The position numbers and the translations under genes are program-made. The notes beneath the pieces are model-generated. The model was given only the letters and a program-made list of their open reading frames with translations. It was not told the origin of the DNA and searched no databases. Shown one piece after another: positions 22,844 to 33,149 of a stretch of 64,000 nucleotides of DNA (position 1 is the stretch's first letter; every line of letters starts with the position of its first letter). The stretch spans positions 1,139,576 to 1,203,575 of the forward strand of contig SIJG01000029.1 of NCBI GenBank assembly GCA_023374025.1, read 5' to 3'. The DNA is from Heterodera schachtii. Taxonomy: Eukaryota; Nematoda; Chromadorea; Rhabditida; Heteroderidae.

Positions 22844-25058
22844 TTTTGAATTTAAAAAAATAATTTTCGTCCCTTCAAATAATTACCTATGAATCCCGAA
22901 ACTATGCCGTATCAACGGATAAAATGCGAAAATATGCGTAATAGCTGAGACTTTTTGGAAAAATCCGACATGAATTTAAAAAAATAATTTTCGCCCTTCA
23001 AATAATTACCCATAAATCCCGAAACTGTGCCGTATCAACGGATAAAATGCGAAATTATGCGTAATAGCTGAGAGTCTTTGAAAAAATCCGACATGAATTT
23101 AAAAAAAAATTTTCCACCCTTCAAATAATCACCCATGAATCCCGAAACTGTGCCGAATTAATGGATAAAATGCGAAATTATGCGTAATAGCTGAGAGTCT
23201 TTGAAAAAATCCGACATGAATTTAAAAAAAAATTTTCCACCCTTCAAATAATCACCCATGAATCCCGAAACTGTGCCGAATTAATGGATAAAATGCGAAT
23301 TATGCGTAATAGCTGAGAGTCTTTGAAAAAATCCGACATGAATTTAAAAAAAAATTTTCCACCCTTCAAATAATCACCCATGAATCCCGAAACTGTGCCG
23401 AATTAATGGATAAAATGCGAAATTATGCGTAATAGCTGAGAGTCTTTGAAAAAATCCGACATGAATTTAAAAAAAAATTTTCCACCCTTCAAATAATCAC
23501 CCATGAATCCCGAAACTGTGCCGAATTAATGGATAAAATGCGAAAATATGCGTAATAGCTGAGAGTTTTTGGAAAAATCCGACATGAATTTAAAAAAATA
23601 ATTTTCGCCCTTCAAATAATTACCCATAAATCCCGAAACTGTGCCGTATCAACGGATAGAATACGAAATATGCGTAATAGCTGAGAGTTTTGGAAAAATC
23701 CGACATGAATTTAAAAAATAATTTTCCGCCCTTCAAATAATTAACCATGAATCCCGAAACTGGGCTGTATCAACGGATAAAATGCGAAATTATGCGTAAT
23801 AGCTGAGAGTTTTTGAAAAAATCCGACATGAATTTAAAAAAATAATTTTCCACCCTTCAAATATTCACCCATAATCCCGAAACTGTGCCGTATCAATGGA
23901 TAAAATGCGAAATATGCGTAATAGCTGAAAGTTTTTGAAAAAATCCGACATGAATTAAAAAAAATAATTTTCCACCCTTCAAATAATTCATAATGCATCC
24001 CGAAACTGTGCCGTATCAATGGATAAAATGCGAAATTATGCGTAATAGCTGAAAGTTTTTGAAAAAATCCGACATGAATTAAAAAAATAATTTTCCACCC
24101 TTCAAATATTCACCTATGAATCCCGAAACTGTGCCGTATCAATGGATAAATGCGAAATATGCGTAATAGCTGAAGTTTTTGAAAAAATCCGACATGAATT
24201 TAAAAAAATAATTTTCCACCCTTCAAATATTCACCTATGAATCCCGAAACTGTGCCGTATCAATGGATAAAATGCGAAATTATGCGTAATAGCTGAGAGT
24301 TTTTGAAAAAATCCGACATGAATTTAAAAAAATAATTTTCCACCCTTCAAATATTCACCCTATGAATCCCGAAACTGTGCCGTATCAATGGATAAATGCG
24401 AAATTATGCGTAATAGCTGAAAGTTTTTGAAAAAATCCGACATGAATTTAAAAAAATAATTTTCCACCCTTCAATATTCACCTATGAATCCCGAAACTGT
24501 GCCGTATCAACGGATAAATGCGAAAATATGCGTAATAGCTGAGAGTTTTTGGAAAAATCCGACATGAATTTAAAAAAATAATTTTCCACCCTTCAAATAA
24601 TTACCCATAAATCCCGAAACTGTGCCGTATCAACGGATAAAATGCGAAAATATGCGTAATAGCTGAGAGTTTTTGGAAAAATCCGACATGAATTTAAAAA
24701 AATAATTTTCACCCTTCAAATAATTACCCATAAATCCCGAAACTGTGCCGTATCAATGGATAAAATGCGAAAATATGCGTAATAGCTGAGAGTTTTTGGA
24801 AAAATCCGACATGAATTTAAAAAAATAATTTTCCGCCCTTCAAATAATTAACCATGAATCCCGAAACTGTGCTGTATCAACGGATAAAATGCGAAAATAT
24901 GCGTAATAGCTGAGAGTTTTTGGAAAAATCCGACATGAATTTAAAAAAATAATTTTTCGCCCTTCAAATAATTACCCATAAATCCCGAAACTGTGCCGTA
25001 TCAACGGATAGAATACGAAAATATGCGTAATAGCTGAGAGTTTTTGGAAAAATCCGAC
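22844..25058 (+). repeat. 123-bp satellite, 18 tandem copies
   Basis: Counting the recurring TCCGACATGAATTTAAA junction gives 17 internal boundaries 120-124 bases apart, with the last unit ending TCCGAC at 25058. Each unit contains CCCGAAACTGTGCCG and ATGCGTAATAGCTGAGAG. Units 3-6 share CCGAATTAATGG and TCACCCATG variants not seen elsewhere, a sign of local homogenisation. It directly abuts the truncated hAT-type end of the right arm. Confidence 0.95.
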
Positions 25059-25799
25059 TCTCAAAAATTGTTCCTCAAAATTTTATTATTTTTTTCTTGA
25101 TAAATTTTTTGGTTTAAAAATTGTCCTTATTCGAAAAAACTTTAAAACAATTGAAACATAAGCAGAATTAGTGTTTGGATTAAGTTTATATATATTTGCT
25201 TCTTAAAAGCGTTATTATTATTTATTTATTTTTTGCCTATTTTTGTGCCTATTTTGCGATTTTTTTATGCCTTTTTAGGTGCCTATTTCGTGATTTTTTG
25301 TGCCTAAAAATCGCATGCCTAATAATTAAAATTTCTAAAAAAATAAATGCAATTTTATACATCAAAGATTACATAGAAAAATTTATTCACGCGTTTTACG
25401 GCATTTTAATTATGTCATTAAAATGTTAAATGCGAATTTGATCTGTTTGAATAAACTCGTTCATATAAAAAATATATCTTTTTCCAACTAATTTTGCTGT
25501 AATTGTCTGCAGCGAAGATTAAAAATCCATTAAAAAGAATGTTCATGAATGACGATCATTTAGGCATTGGTCGGCCACAAAAAAGGATAATATTTGGGCA
25601 CCGGAACCTTTTAAATGACATAACTTTTGTATTAGTTAGTTGACCAACTTTTATAATTAATATCAACTGAAAAGCTTTCAAAGAGAACCAAAATGACTTA
25701 ACCGAGCACAAAAATTTATAGGCTAACAAAGTTTACGGCTTAAAGTGTTTAAATTATTTCAACTCGTTTCGCAATTAAAATTGCTTTTGCTTAATGAAT

Positions 25800-25876
25800 A
25801 GCTCCGATGGTTGCGAATCGGGTCGCGATTTCGTCGTATATCGTAAATTTTCAGAGTTGCTGTAAAACCGTCTTAG
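25800..25876 (+). other. Exon-like island in the arm, with splice donor
   Basis: A GC-richer island reading APMVANRVAISSYIVNFQ and CCKTVL before TTAG|GTAAAT, a good donor. AG precedes it at 25799. The mirror copy is at about 21661-21738. No family recognised. Confidence 0.3.
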
Positions 25877-25953
25877 GTAAATTAAATTTTCAAATTTTTT
25901 CAATTTAAACAACTTGTTCTTCTATCGAACTTTTTTCTCATTTGTTTATGTGA

Positions 25954-26118
25954 ATGAATCAGACCGCCGATGTGGACTTAAAACTCGAACTTTTTTCTTA
26001 TTTGTCAGTGCCTGATATTAACACATTGCCATCCATGGCTTTTCTTCAAGTGGGGCATGGCAAGATATGTCAAGACGACAATGCTAAAGTGATTAGGCAA
26101 TTTATATTGTATACATAA
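25954..26118 (+). other. 54-residue ORF in the fold-back arm (mirror at 21421-21585)
   Basis: An ATG frame starting MNQTADVDLKLELFSYLSV, with SMAFLQVGHGKICQDDNAKV in the second half, ending in TAA. It is duplicated on the minus strand of the left arm with the same start and stop. A CAG three codons in could also serve as a splice acceptor (ATGAATCAG|ACC). Its length is unusual for this base composition, and its conservation in both arms only shows that the arms are similar. Function unknown. Confidence 0.35.
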
Positions 26119-26179
26119 TTATTTAATTGCATGAAAAGTTCCGTAAGAGCTGCATTTGTTAAGAGGTCATTCAAATTAA

Positions 26180-26320
26180 TTTTTTAATGCTGAACTTAAA
26201 TTAAATGTTGGACCTGCGCACGTTTACGTTATAAATGTGGTCCAAATTAACGATGTCCATTGGGTCATCATTGCCCGATTTAGAGGTGCAGCCGGCATTG
26301 TTTATCCAAAACAGCAGTGA
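26180..26320 (+). other. 46-codon coding-like island in the arm (mirror at 21219-21359)
   Basis: An open frame without ATG, ending in TGA, containing VGPAHVYVINVVQINDVHWV followed by IIARFRGAAGIVYPKQQ. The alternating hydrophobic pattern with a HW pair resembles the strand around the catalytic histidine of C48/Ulp1-type cysteine proteases (an HW followed by hydrophobics), a domain found in several DNA transposons. That is a one-motif impression only; no cysteine box is visible. It could be the last exon of the unit that includes 25954-26118. Confidence 0.35.
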
Positions 26321-26425
26321 AACAATTAAATATTGAATTTTGTATAAAAAATAAATTTAATTTATGTTTTAAATGGAAATGGGTAAAATTGTTTATTACT
26401 CCCCCCCCCCCCATTTTGGCACGAA

Positions 26426-27754
26426 AATTAAAGTTGGTCGATGATCACGAATGGACATTGTTTTTGACTAATTTAGAATGCCGGACCCGAATTCGGACAA
26501 AAAAATGAAAATTCCAAATTTTTCATATTCACATTTCCGACACTTTCCTGATACTGACTGGTCATAGGACTGTCCAGGCAAAAACATTAATTTACAGAAG
26601 AAGAAAATAAGAAAAAACAAAATGTAAAAATTAAATGGAAATGTTTATTTAGAAAAGTCAAATGAATTGAGAAAGTTTGGTGGGTGGACAGCCAAAGCCA
26701 CGCGAATTGCAAAAGCATCATTAACTTTGAAGGGATTGATTTTATGTGATGACTAAAAATATTGGAAAGTTATTTTTGTACAATTGTAGAAAAATTAAAA
26801 AATTCGAAAAAAACTTTTTACGAATTGATAAAAGACTTAAAAAAGTCTTTGATTTTCTAATTTCATTTTAATTATGAGAATTTTTTTAAACTTAATTTGA
26901 ATTTCTAGAGAAAACGTCACACCTCTGCTAACTATAATATTGAATACATTTTATTCAAAAAGATAGTCTCGAAATTTGCAAGCAACTTTTTGTGCAATAA
27001 ATAATTAAATTCCGTCCATTCATTTTTTTAATTGGTTTTTCTTATCATTCATCATTATTCATCACAGTGTTTTCCCCATCCATTCTCATTCTTTTCGCAT
27101 ATTTTGTCAAAACAAACTCCAAACCAAAAACAAAAAAGCACATTCCGACATCAATAAATGTTGAATTATAAAGCAATTAAAAATATTTAAATATTTTTTA
27201 TAAAAGAATTTTCTATTTGTGTTTTTATTTGTTAAAATGGCGGACAACCAAAAAAAAATGTATTAAAAATATTCAAGGCATTTATCATTTATTTTATTGA
27301 TATAATTCATTATTTGAGACCGCATTTTGAGGCAAATGCCTTTTTTTTCTGCGTATTAGTTTCGATATATTAATTATAAATAACGCATTTTCCACTTGGT
27401 TTGAGGCTTCTATGTTGACTTTTATTATGCCTTTTTTTGCCTTTTTCGGGATTTTCGTGCCTTAAATGCCTTTTTTGGCATTTTGCCGTTTTGGTGCCTT
27501 TTTTGGCGTTTTTGTAAGATTTTGGTGCCTTTTTGGTGTTTTTTCCGGAAAATTCCATTAAAAATGGAATAAAATCGGGAAAATACACCCCTAAGAACAG
27601 ACTTGAAAAATTTTCAGAAAACACATCCCTAAGAATTGAAAAAATTTCAGAAAATACACACCTAAGAATTGAAGAATTTTCGCAAAAATTGATCGCCAAA
27701 ATTATTTTTTTCTTGATAAAAAATTTTAGGTTTAAAAATTTCCTTATTCGAAAG
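26426..27754. other. AT-rich region with decayed repeat
   Basis: 27290-27754 is rich in TGCCTTTTTTGGC-like motifs and ends with TTCTTGATAAAAAATTTTAGG, which resembles the interior of hAT-type element 4, so it is probably a decayed relative. 27578-27682 has three imperfect copies of a roughly 38-bp unit containing CACCCCTAAGAA. The long lysine-rich minus-strand frame at 27370-27768 follows from these repeats and is not called as a gene. Confidence 0.5.
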
Positions 27755-28103
27755 GCAACTAAAGCCATACACCCGGACTATTCATCCGCGTGTGGTGGCA
27801 ACTTAAGCCACCAATTCCTCCTCATCCCCTGCCGGATGTTGGCAACTAAAGACATACACCCGGCCTATCCATCCTTGGGTGGCAACTTAAGCCACCAATT
27901 CCTCCTCATCCCCTGCCGGATGTTGGCAACTAAAGCCATACACCCGGCCTACCCATCCGCGGGTGGTGGCAACTTAAGCCACCAACCCCTCCTATCCCTT
28001 GCCGGATGTTGGCAACTAAAGCCATACACCCGGACTATTCATCCGCGTGTGGTGGCAACTTAAGCCACCAATTCCTCCTCATCCCCTGTCGGATGTTGGC
28101 AAC
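27755..28103 (+). repeat. 86-bp tandem repeat, four copies
   Basis: Unit boundaries at GCAACTAAAG: 27755, 27842, 27926, 28012 and a final GCAAC at 28099, giving units of 84-87 bases. The unit contains CATACACCCGG, GGCAACTTAAGCCACCAA and CCCTGCCGGATGTTG. The array stops exactly where the LTR begins, so the retrotransposon inserted in, or recombined with, the last unit. Confidence 0.93.
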
Positions 28104-28347
28104 TGTTGTGCCGGCCGAGGGCAAACAATAATTACCAAATTTATTGAAGACAATATTAAATAACAAATGAAGCAAAGGGGGAATATCGATTGGGGATAAA
28201 GCAACAAATAAATGAAGTGAAGATACATGTGAAGGAATGGGTCAAAGGGCGGACTATTTATGGGGAGGAAAGCGGAGAGAGAGTACAGAGGCGAGGGACA
28301 TAAACAAATAAATAATTGGGGCGGTCATTTGAGTCCCATCCCTAACA
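28104..28347 (-). repeat. 3' LTR (244 bp)
   Basis: On the minus strand it runs TGTTAGGGATGGGACTC to GCCGGCACAACA. It contains a TATA-like CATAAATAG and an AATAAA. It differs from the other LTR at about six or seven positions (for example AGCGG against AGTGG), roughly 97% identity, so insertion was not very recent. Confidence 0.95.
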
Positions 28348-28362
28348 TCTCCCCCCTTAAAA
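28348..28362 (-). promoter_or_regulatory. Polypurine tract
   Basis: AAGGGGGGAGA on the minus strand immediately precedes the 3' LTR, the expected second-strand primer. Just upstream (28378-28437) is a two-copy repeat containing GACGTGTCAGA and GGACGTGTCGAG. Confidence 0.85.
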
Positions 28363-28446
28363 AGAAGTCTTTCCTCGACACGTCCGTCTGACACGTCCAT
28401 TCTTTTCTCGACACGTCCATCTGACACGTCATTTCTTCTTCGGCAT

Positions 28447-28786
28447 TCAAACTTTTCCATTGGAGTTTGCGTGGCGATCGCTTCCATTTTGCGATTCGAA
28501 GTCCACAAATCCGGTTCCTTCATACTTGACCGGTGAATACTCCTCCAAATTGTTGGCGTGGAATCGTCCGGTGTATCCATCTTGGAAGTGGACGTCGTAC
28601 ATCATTCCCTTTGCGGTTAATGACGTAGCCAATCTGCATCGGCTGTGATCCTCCAATTGTGATCACTTTCGCTTCGACAGCGAAATGTTTCGATGGACTT
28701 CGCCCTTCATTCTTTTGGGCATTCTTGGATTTGGACTTTGCAGGAAGTTCCTTCTGAACATTCTCTTCCTGCTGCACAACTTTCAA
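28447..28786 (-). pseudogene. 3' remnant after gag-protease (Tudor-like tail)
   Basis: Directly after the gag-protease TGA (28783-28785) a -1 frame overlaps it and runs on with a lysine-rich segment (ENVQKELPAKSKSKNAQKN). Near 28655 another one-base shift brings back the gag frame, with MMYDVHFQDGYTGRFHANNL then EEYSPVKYEGTGFVDFE. The VxFxDGxxGxxxxxxL pattern resembles a Tudor/chromo-like fold such as the modules found at retrotransposon polyprotein C-termini. This is probably all that is left of pol after a large internal deletion. Whether the TGA overlap was a programmed -1 site cannot be told. Confidence 0.55.
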
Positions 28787-30145
28787 ATTTCTCTTAAAGA
28801 ATCCAAAAGTCCAAATTTGTCCATCATGTCGGTTCCAAACAAATTTTTGGACCCGTTCTCAAAGACAAAAAATTGTCCTTTCCTGATTTGCCCTCCAAAA
28901 GAGAATTTTGCAAATCCTTTCCCCAAGAATCGGCGCGTGGATCCGTCGTGAAGGATGGCCTTTTCCTTGCAATGGCCCAATTTCGGACTTCCAATTTGTC
29001 GGTGGGATTCTTGGCACAAAACTGTGACTTCTGTCCCCATGTCCATCACGAATTCCACGTCCTTTCCGTTCACTTCAATCGGCGCTTCAATCAATTTCTT
29101 CGGCTGCGTCCCATTTTCCAGCATTAATGCGCCAATTCTTACACAATTTGTCGCTTTTCCATCCTTGATTCGGTTGTCGTTCTTCTTCAACCATGCCTGA
29201 TGCTTGGCACACATGCGTTCCAAGTGGCCAATCTTGTTGCATTTACGGCATTTCGTCTTCAAATGGTTGCATTTCTTCGGAAAGTGGCTCACTCCGCAAC
29301 GCCAGCATCCGCGTTGTGCCAAATTTCCATACGAAGAAGCACTTTTGACGGAAGAACTGCTTGAGGATCCTTCTCTTTTCTTGTGCCCTTTCTTCACAGC
29401 GAATATGTTCTTGGTCGTTGTTGGCGGCTGCTCCAGCGTCTTTGCTTCGGAAATGGTAGACAAATAAACCTTCAAATCTTCGACGACATTGTCGTATTTG
29501 ATTTGGTCTCCATCTGCCGCCAACTTTGCCAAAATCCGTGAACGTAGAATGCTTTCATTCGGCGCCTTCAATGAAAGGAGAAGGACTAAGCAATTAAATT
29601 GCTCTTCGTTCAATTTCTTAAAATTGAAGTCCCTTACAAGCCTTTTCTGACGGTTGATAAACATCCCAAATTCTTCTTCGTCATGCTTCACTGCGCGGAG
29701 GCACTCATAGCGGTCAATCCAAATGGATTGAGGTTTGCCGAACAAACCCTTGAGTTTCTCCATCGTCTGCGCAAAAGTGAACTCAGTCACCTTCTTTGGC
29801 AAACATGACTTGCTGTATTCGCTGTAGGCAACGCCGGCCAATTTCGTCATCAGCAATTTCACCTTCAATTCGTCCGGAAGGGTTGGAGCTGCACAATCAA
29901 TCGCGAAATTGAAGCGATCAATCCAATCTTCGATGTTGGAGTGCTGCTCTCCCATTTCAAATTGTTCCATGTCCGGTAGCACTGGCAATTGCTGAGCCGA
30001 CTGGCTTGCTGTTTTGGTTCCTCTTTTTTTGGTGCATCGCCAAAAATTGCGTTATTTGTTCCTGCTGCTTCGCGATTACTTGCAGCAATTCCCCTACATT
30101 CGGTTGTTGTGCAATTGTCCCTTTTTGTGGAATGTCGTTCACCAC
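28783..30145 (-). pseudogene. gag: Gag-protease polyprotein, frameshifted
   Basis: The main frame (about 29988 to 28783, 401 codons) carries the gag capsid-like region, a serine-rich linker (207-213), two zinc knuckles (CWRCGVSHFPKKC at 228-240, one residue short of the canonical spacing, and CRKCNKIGHLERMC at 247-260, canonical CX2CX4HX4C), then a retropepsin-like region with FVMDMGTEVTVL near 313-324 and NLFGTDMMDKFGLL near the end. The retropepsin catalytic triad is normally DTG or DSG, so DMG predicts a dead protease. The N-terminal 60 residues sit in another frame (30145-29957, starting MVNDIPQKGT). The switch falls in a seven-base T run (30024-30030 on the plus strand). Gag would package RNA; here it is broken. 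Confidence 0.85.
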
Positions 30146-30287
30146 TCTTCTGTTAGTAGCGCCTAGCTGCTAACTGAGTGGGTGCGCGTGGATGATCTGA
30201 TAAGTGTTGCCTAAACACAATACCAGAAGCGCTAAAATTTGTTCCACTAGCAGTTCAAAACGCGCTAGCAGGGACTGAACTGAAGTC

Positions 30288-30314
30288 TGTTTATTGTCTA
30301 CAAGACAATAAACA
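30288..30314. repeat. Perfect 11-bp leader hairpin
   Basis: TGTTTATTGTC, a TACAA loop, then GACAATAAACA, within the leader between LTR and gag. It would form a stable RNA hairpin, possibly for dimerisation or packaging (inference). Confidence 0.7.
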
Positions 30315-30503
30315 AAAGCACAAATCCTCGGCGTTTGGTCGGTTCGTTTCTGTTGACCTTCTCCCGCCGCAAAAATTTAATTGGAATGATGTTTGTTGAA
30401 TGCTACAAGCAAACAACAAAATTCCAAATTTGCTTCAATTAGATTGTCGACAATATTCAAAATAGGCCGCAGTATTGCTTCAATTGCAATAAAAAAAAAC
30501 TGC

Positions 30504-30520
30504 TGCACGGGCGTCGCCAA
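30504..30520 (-). promoter_or_regulatory. Probable primer-binding site
   Basis: TGGCGACGCCCGTGCAG on the minus strand starts two bases inside the 5' LTR. TGG pairs with a tRNA CCA end. I did not identify the tRNA. Confidence 0.65.
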
Positions 30521-30521
30521 T

Positions 30522-30765
30522 TGTTGTGCCGGCCGAGGGCAAACAATAATTACCAAATTTATTGAAGACAATATTAAATAACAAATGAAGCAAAGGGGGA
30601 ATATCGATTGGGGATAAAGCAACAAATAAATGAAGTGAAGATACATGTGAAGGAATGGGTCAAAGGGCGGACTATTTATGGGGAGGAAAGTGGAGAGAGA
30701 GTACAGAGGCGAGGGACAAATACAAATAAATAATTGGGGCGGCTACTTGAGTCCCATCCCTAACA
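30522..30765 (-). repeat. 5' LTR (244 bp)
   Basis: Partner of 28104-28347, with the same length and TG..CA ends. Transcription of the element would start here and run leftwards. CATAAATAG and the downstream AATAAA are the likely promoter and poly(A) elements. Confidence 0.95.
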
Positions 30766-32639
30766 GATACATTTATTATAATAAAATAAACATATTAAGC
30801 TCGAACTTTAATATAAAAGGCATTTAATTTATTTATGAAATGTTTTTAAAAATAATTATAATAAATCTTCATACTACGTGAATTTTCATAAAGAGATGAA
30901 AGTCAAAAATGTTAATATTATGAAAAAGAATAAAATTTAATATTATTACAAAAAAATTAAATAATATTCGCAGTATCAATTAATTATTTATTGATGTTAA
31001 CAAGAAAAACACAAATAACAAAATCAAATTTAATTCTTTATTATACAAATTTTAATTAAATTAATAAGAGACAAGTCTTGTTGATTTTCAATTGTATTTA
31101 TCTTGAACTTTTTAGTTTAAATTTTGTTTTTATAAGTACTATTAATAAAATTAACCAAAAGCATTTTCATTTATTTTGAAATTGAATTTAAGAACAAATG
31201 GTTAAATTATCTTAAATGATAAATTTATTATGAAATTTTTTGGTAACTTACAGGCTAGTAATTCGATTGAATATTTGAAACTACATTGGCGAACAAATGT
31301 ACGGACCTTGCCAAGTTTGCGAGCAGGTTATACTTGATTAAAAACTAATTCAGTTAAATGATTAACGGTTAATTATGTAAAATTTCATTATATAAAACAA
31401 TTCACCTTCAAAAAATGTTAATAATTTTAAAAATTTTAATCATTTTTCCTAACAATGTTTTTGAAAAATAAAATTAATATAACAATTTAAATGAATTTCC
31501 TGAAATAAAATATATGTATAATGAAAAGGAAGAGAAGGTCTGTAGGTGGAATAAATAATTCGTTATGAAAATTACTCATTTAAAAAATTTAAAAAAATCG
31601 ATATTACATACAAAATTATTATTATTATAATTTAAAAAAAAACTAAATTTTTAAAATTTATATTTGCTACAATACAAAGCCAAAAAAATTTTTGTGACTA
31701 TAGATGATCATAATTCTTTTGTTTTTTGCTAAAGAGTAATTAAAGTATAATTCATTATTTAAGTCGATAACTATAAGAAAAAAAAATTGGCAAAACTAAA
31801 GATAAATAGATTAGCTTAAATTAAATTTTAACTCTATAGAATTTATAAAATAAAATAAAAATAAATGGTACCAAACTATGTTTTATCACAAAATGCAGAA
31901 TTCAACAGATGTAAATTACTAAGTTGAATAGTTAAACATAAAATATTTAAACGAAATAAAATGTAAATGAAGAAAGGAATAGAAAGGCAGAAAAAAGGTT
32001 TTTTTTTGTAAAGGATTAGTATACAAAAAATATTATTTCTATCGTTAAGTTTATTAAAGTAATATGAGTGTTCGCATAAGGGAGTTTGTTCGCTTATTTA
32101 AAATTCATGTTTTTTTAACCACAACAATAAAACTTTGCTTTCAAATACCAAAATAAATAATAGTATGATATACAAATATTATAATCATATCTATACGCAT
32201 GTTGTTTCTGCTTGTGATTTTGCGTTAATTGAAATATGAAAGTATTGTTTTTTTATTGTTTTGTTTTTGCGTTAAAAAATGATTTGAAAATTAAAAGTTG
32301 TTTTGCATTTTTTCATTTTGGTTTTGTTTATATTTTATTTGCTATTCGTTTGTATTTTATCTTTTTTTTGTTATTTGTATAAGAAAAAGTTTGTTTTTCG
32401 TTTGTGTAAATGATTATGTAAAGAAAAAAGCAATTCCTTTTTGTATCTGTCTATTTTTAGATTTACTTTTTCATGATTCTTATTTCTCAAATTTTGTTCG
32501 TTGTTTTGATTTTGTATTGTTTGCATGAAACAAATATGCTTTAATGTTTAATTTATAATTATTCTTCGCTTTTGTTTATTTGTTATTTATCCAAATTGTA
32601 TTGATTTAAATTAATTTTCTGCAGGTTTATAGTATCCAT
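30766..32639. other. AT-rich region
   Basis: No gene supported. A small GC-richer spot at 31265-31330 gives a short minus-strand frame (YNLLANLARSVHLFANVV). 32190-32530 is T- and G-rich on the plus strand. Confidence 0.6.
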
Positions 32640-32970
32640 TAATGCTCTGCCGGTTCGGCAATATTTTTTAAAACCCGGCGCTGTCTGCCGGTCCGCCATT
32701 CATCGTATTATTTTTGAAGCTTTTCTGCAAATAAATCTACCGGTCCGGTCAACTGTCGCCCATTCAGCTTTTTTGACTGCGTTTGTGTTTTTCGAATTGT
32801 TTGAGAAAAAGTGTGGTTCGAGTAGAAAATTACATTAGTGTGGTGTGTGGTTTGTGTAAGATAATAGTGTGGCGTACGGTTTATGCGATTTATGTCTGTC
32901 AATTACATCAATGTGTTTGTGTTAGACAATAGTATGTTTTTTGTCTTTAGTGTGACACAATAATGTACAT
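32640..32970. other. GC-richer and GT-rich patch
   Basis: 32650-32770 has CGGTTCGGC and CCGGTCCGG motifs, followed by a GTGTG-rich stretch to about 32950. The minus-strand frame at 32708-32902 is threonine/asparagine-rich from this composition and is not called a gene. Confidence 0.4.
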
Positions 32971-33017
32971 CTCATCCTTGAGACATAAGGTGAAATTTGT
33001 CAATTTTTTAAAATGTA

Positions 33018-33149
33018 TTAAAAAATTTGGCTAATGATGAGCCAATTAGCGCAATTATAGAAACAATAATAAGGTTCAATATTACAAGGAATTGAAGAAA
33101 GTTCGGTGAACATGAGAATCACAGAATATTAATTCGATTAATGAAATAT
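33018..33149 (+). repeat. 130-bp dispersed repeat, copy 1
   Basis: Essentially identical to 37206-37337 (33020 onward reads TTTGGCTAATGATGAGCCAA, a 6-bp-stem hairpin). The repeat ends at AATGAAATAT. No terminal inverted repeats or poly(A) are seen, so its class is unknown. Confidence 0.9.

Larger units (their letters stand above)
21113..26425. mobile_element. 5.3-kb fold-back structure with satellite core
   Basis: Two nearly identical inverted arms of about 1.36 kb flank a 2.6-kb centre made of the rest of a hAT-type element, a 0.17-kb unique piece and an 18-copy satellite. The outer arm ends read TTCGTGCCAAAATGG followed by a long G-run at the left and the complement at the right. Both arms carry the same coding-like islands. 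Either it is a fold-back transposon or it arose by inverted duplication next to a satellite. No clear target-site duplication is visible at the outer ends. Confidence 0.85.
25059..26425 (-). repeat. Right inverted arm
   Basis: Mirror of 21113-22474. It starts in the middle of the hAT-type element 4 sequence, reaches that element's end at 25321 with the complementary duplication ATAATTAA at 25322-25329, and ends after a C-run in CCATTTTGGCACGAA. Confidence 0.92.
28104..30765 (-). mobile_element. LTR retrotransposon, gag-protease only, non-autonomous
   Basis: Two 244-bp direct repeats bound a 2.17-kb interior on the minus strand with a primer-binding-like site, a leader, a gag-protease frame, a short 3' frame and a polypurine tract. 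Reverse transcriptase, RNase H and integrase are missing, so it would need a helper. The flanks (GCAAC and GATAC) do not match, so the target-site duplication is absent or lost, which suggests recombination between elements or a flank deletion. The gag style with two zinc knuckles followed by an aspartic protease fits Ty3/gypsy-like nematode elements, but without pol the clade is open. Confidence 0.93.

Noticed and set aside
22844..25058. Regular repeats considered as a CRISPR array
   Set aside because: Whole 123-bp units repeat without unique spacers, in a eukaryotic, transposon-rich context. The same applies to 47807-53108.
27370..28063. 132- and 176-codon frames on opposite strands
   Set aside because: They are created by short T/C-rich repeats and by the 86-bp tandem array.
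28783..28786. Programmed -1 frameshift between gag-protease and the next frame
   Set aside because: The TTGA overlap is suggestive, but no canonical slippery heptamer is in the right phase and the element has other indels.
28873..29808. Plus-strand frames opposite the gag-protease
   Set aside because: Antisense shadows of the retrotransposon coding region.
33020..33060. Hammerhead ribozyme core
   Set aside because: The sequence has AATGATGAG instead of CTGATGAG, and the flanking helices do not form.
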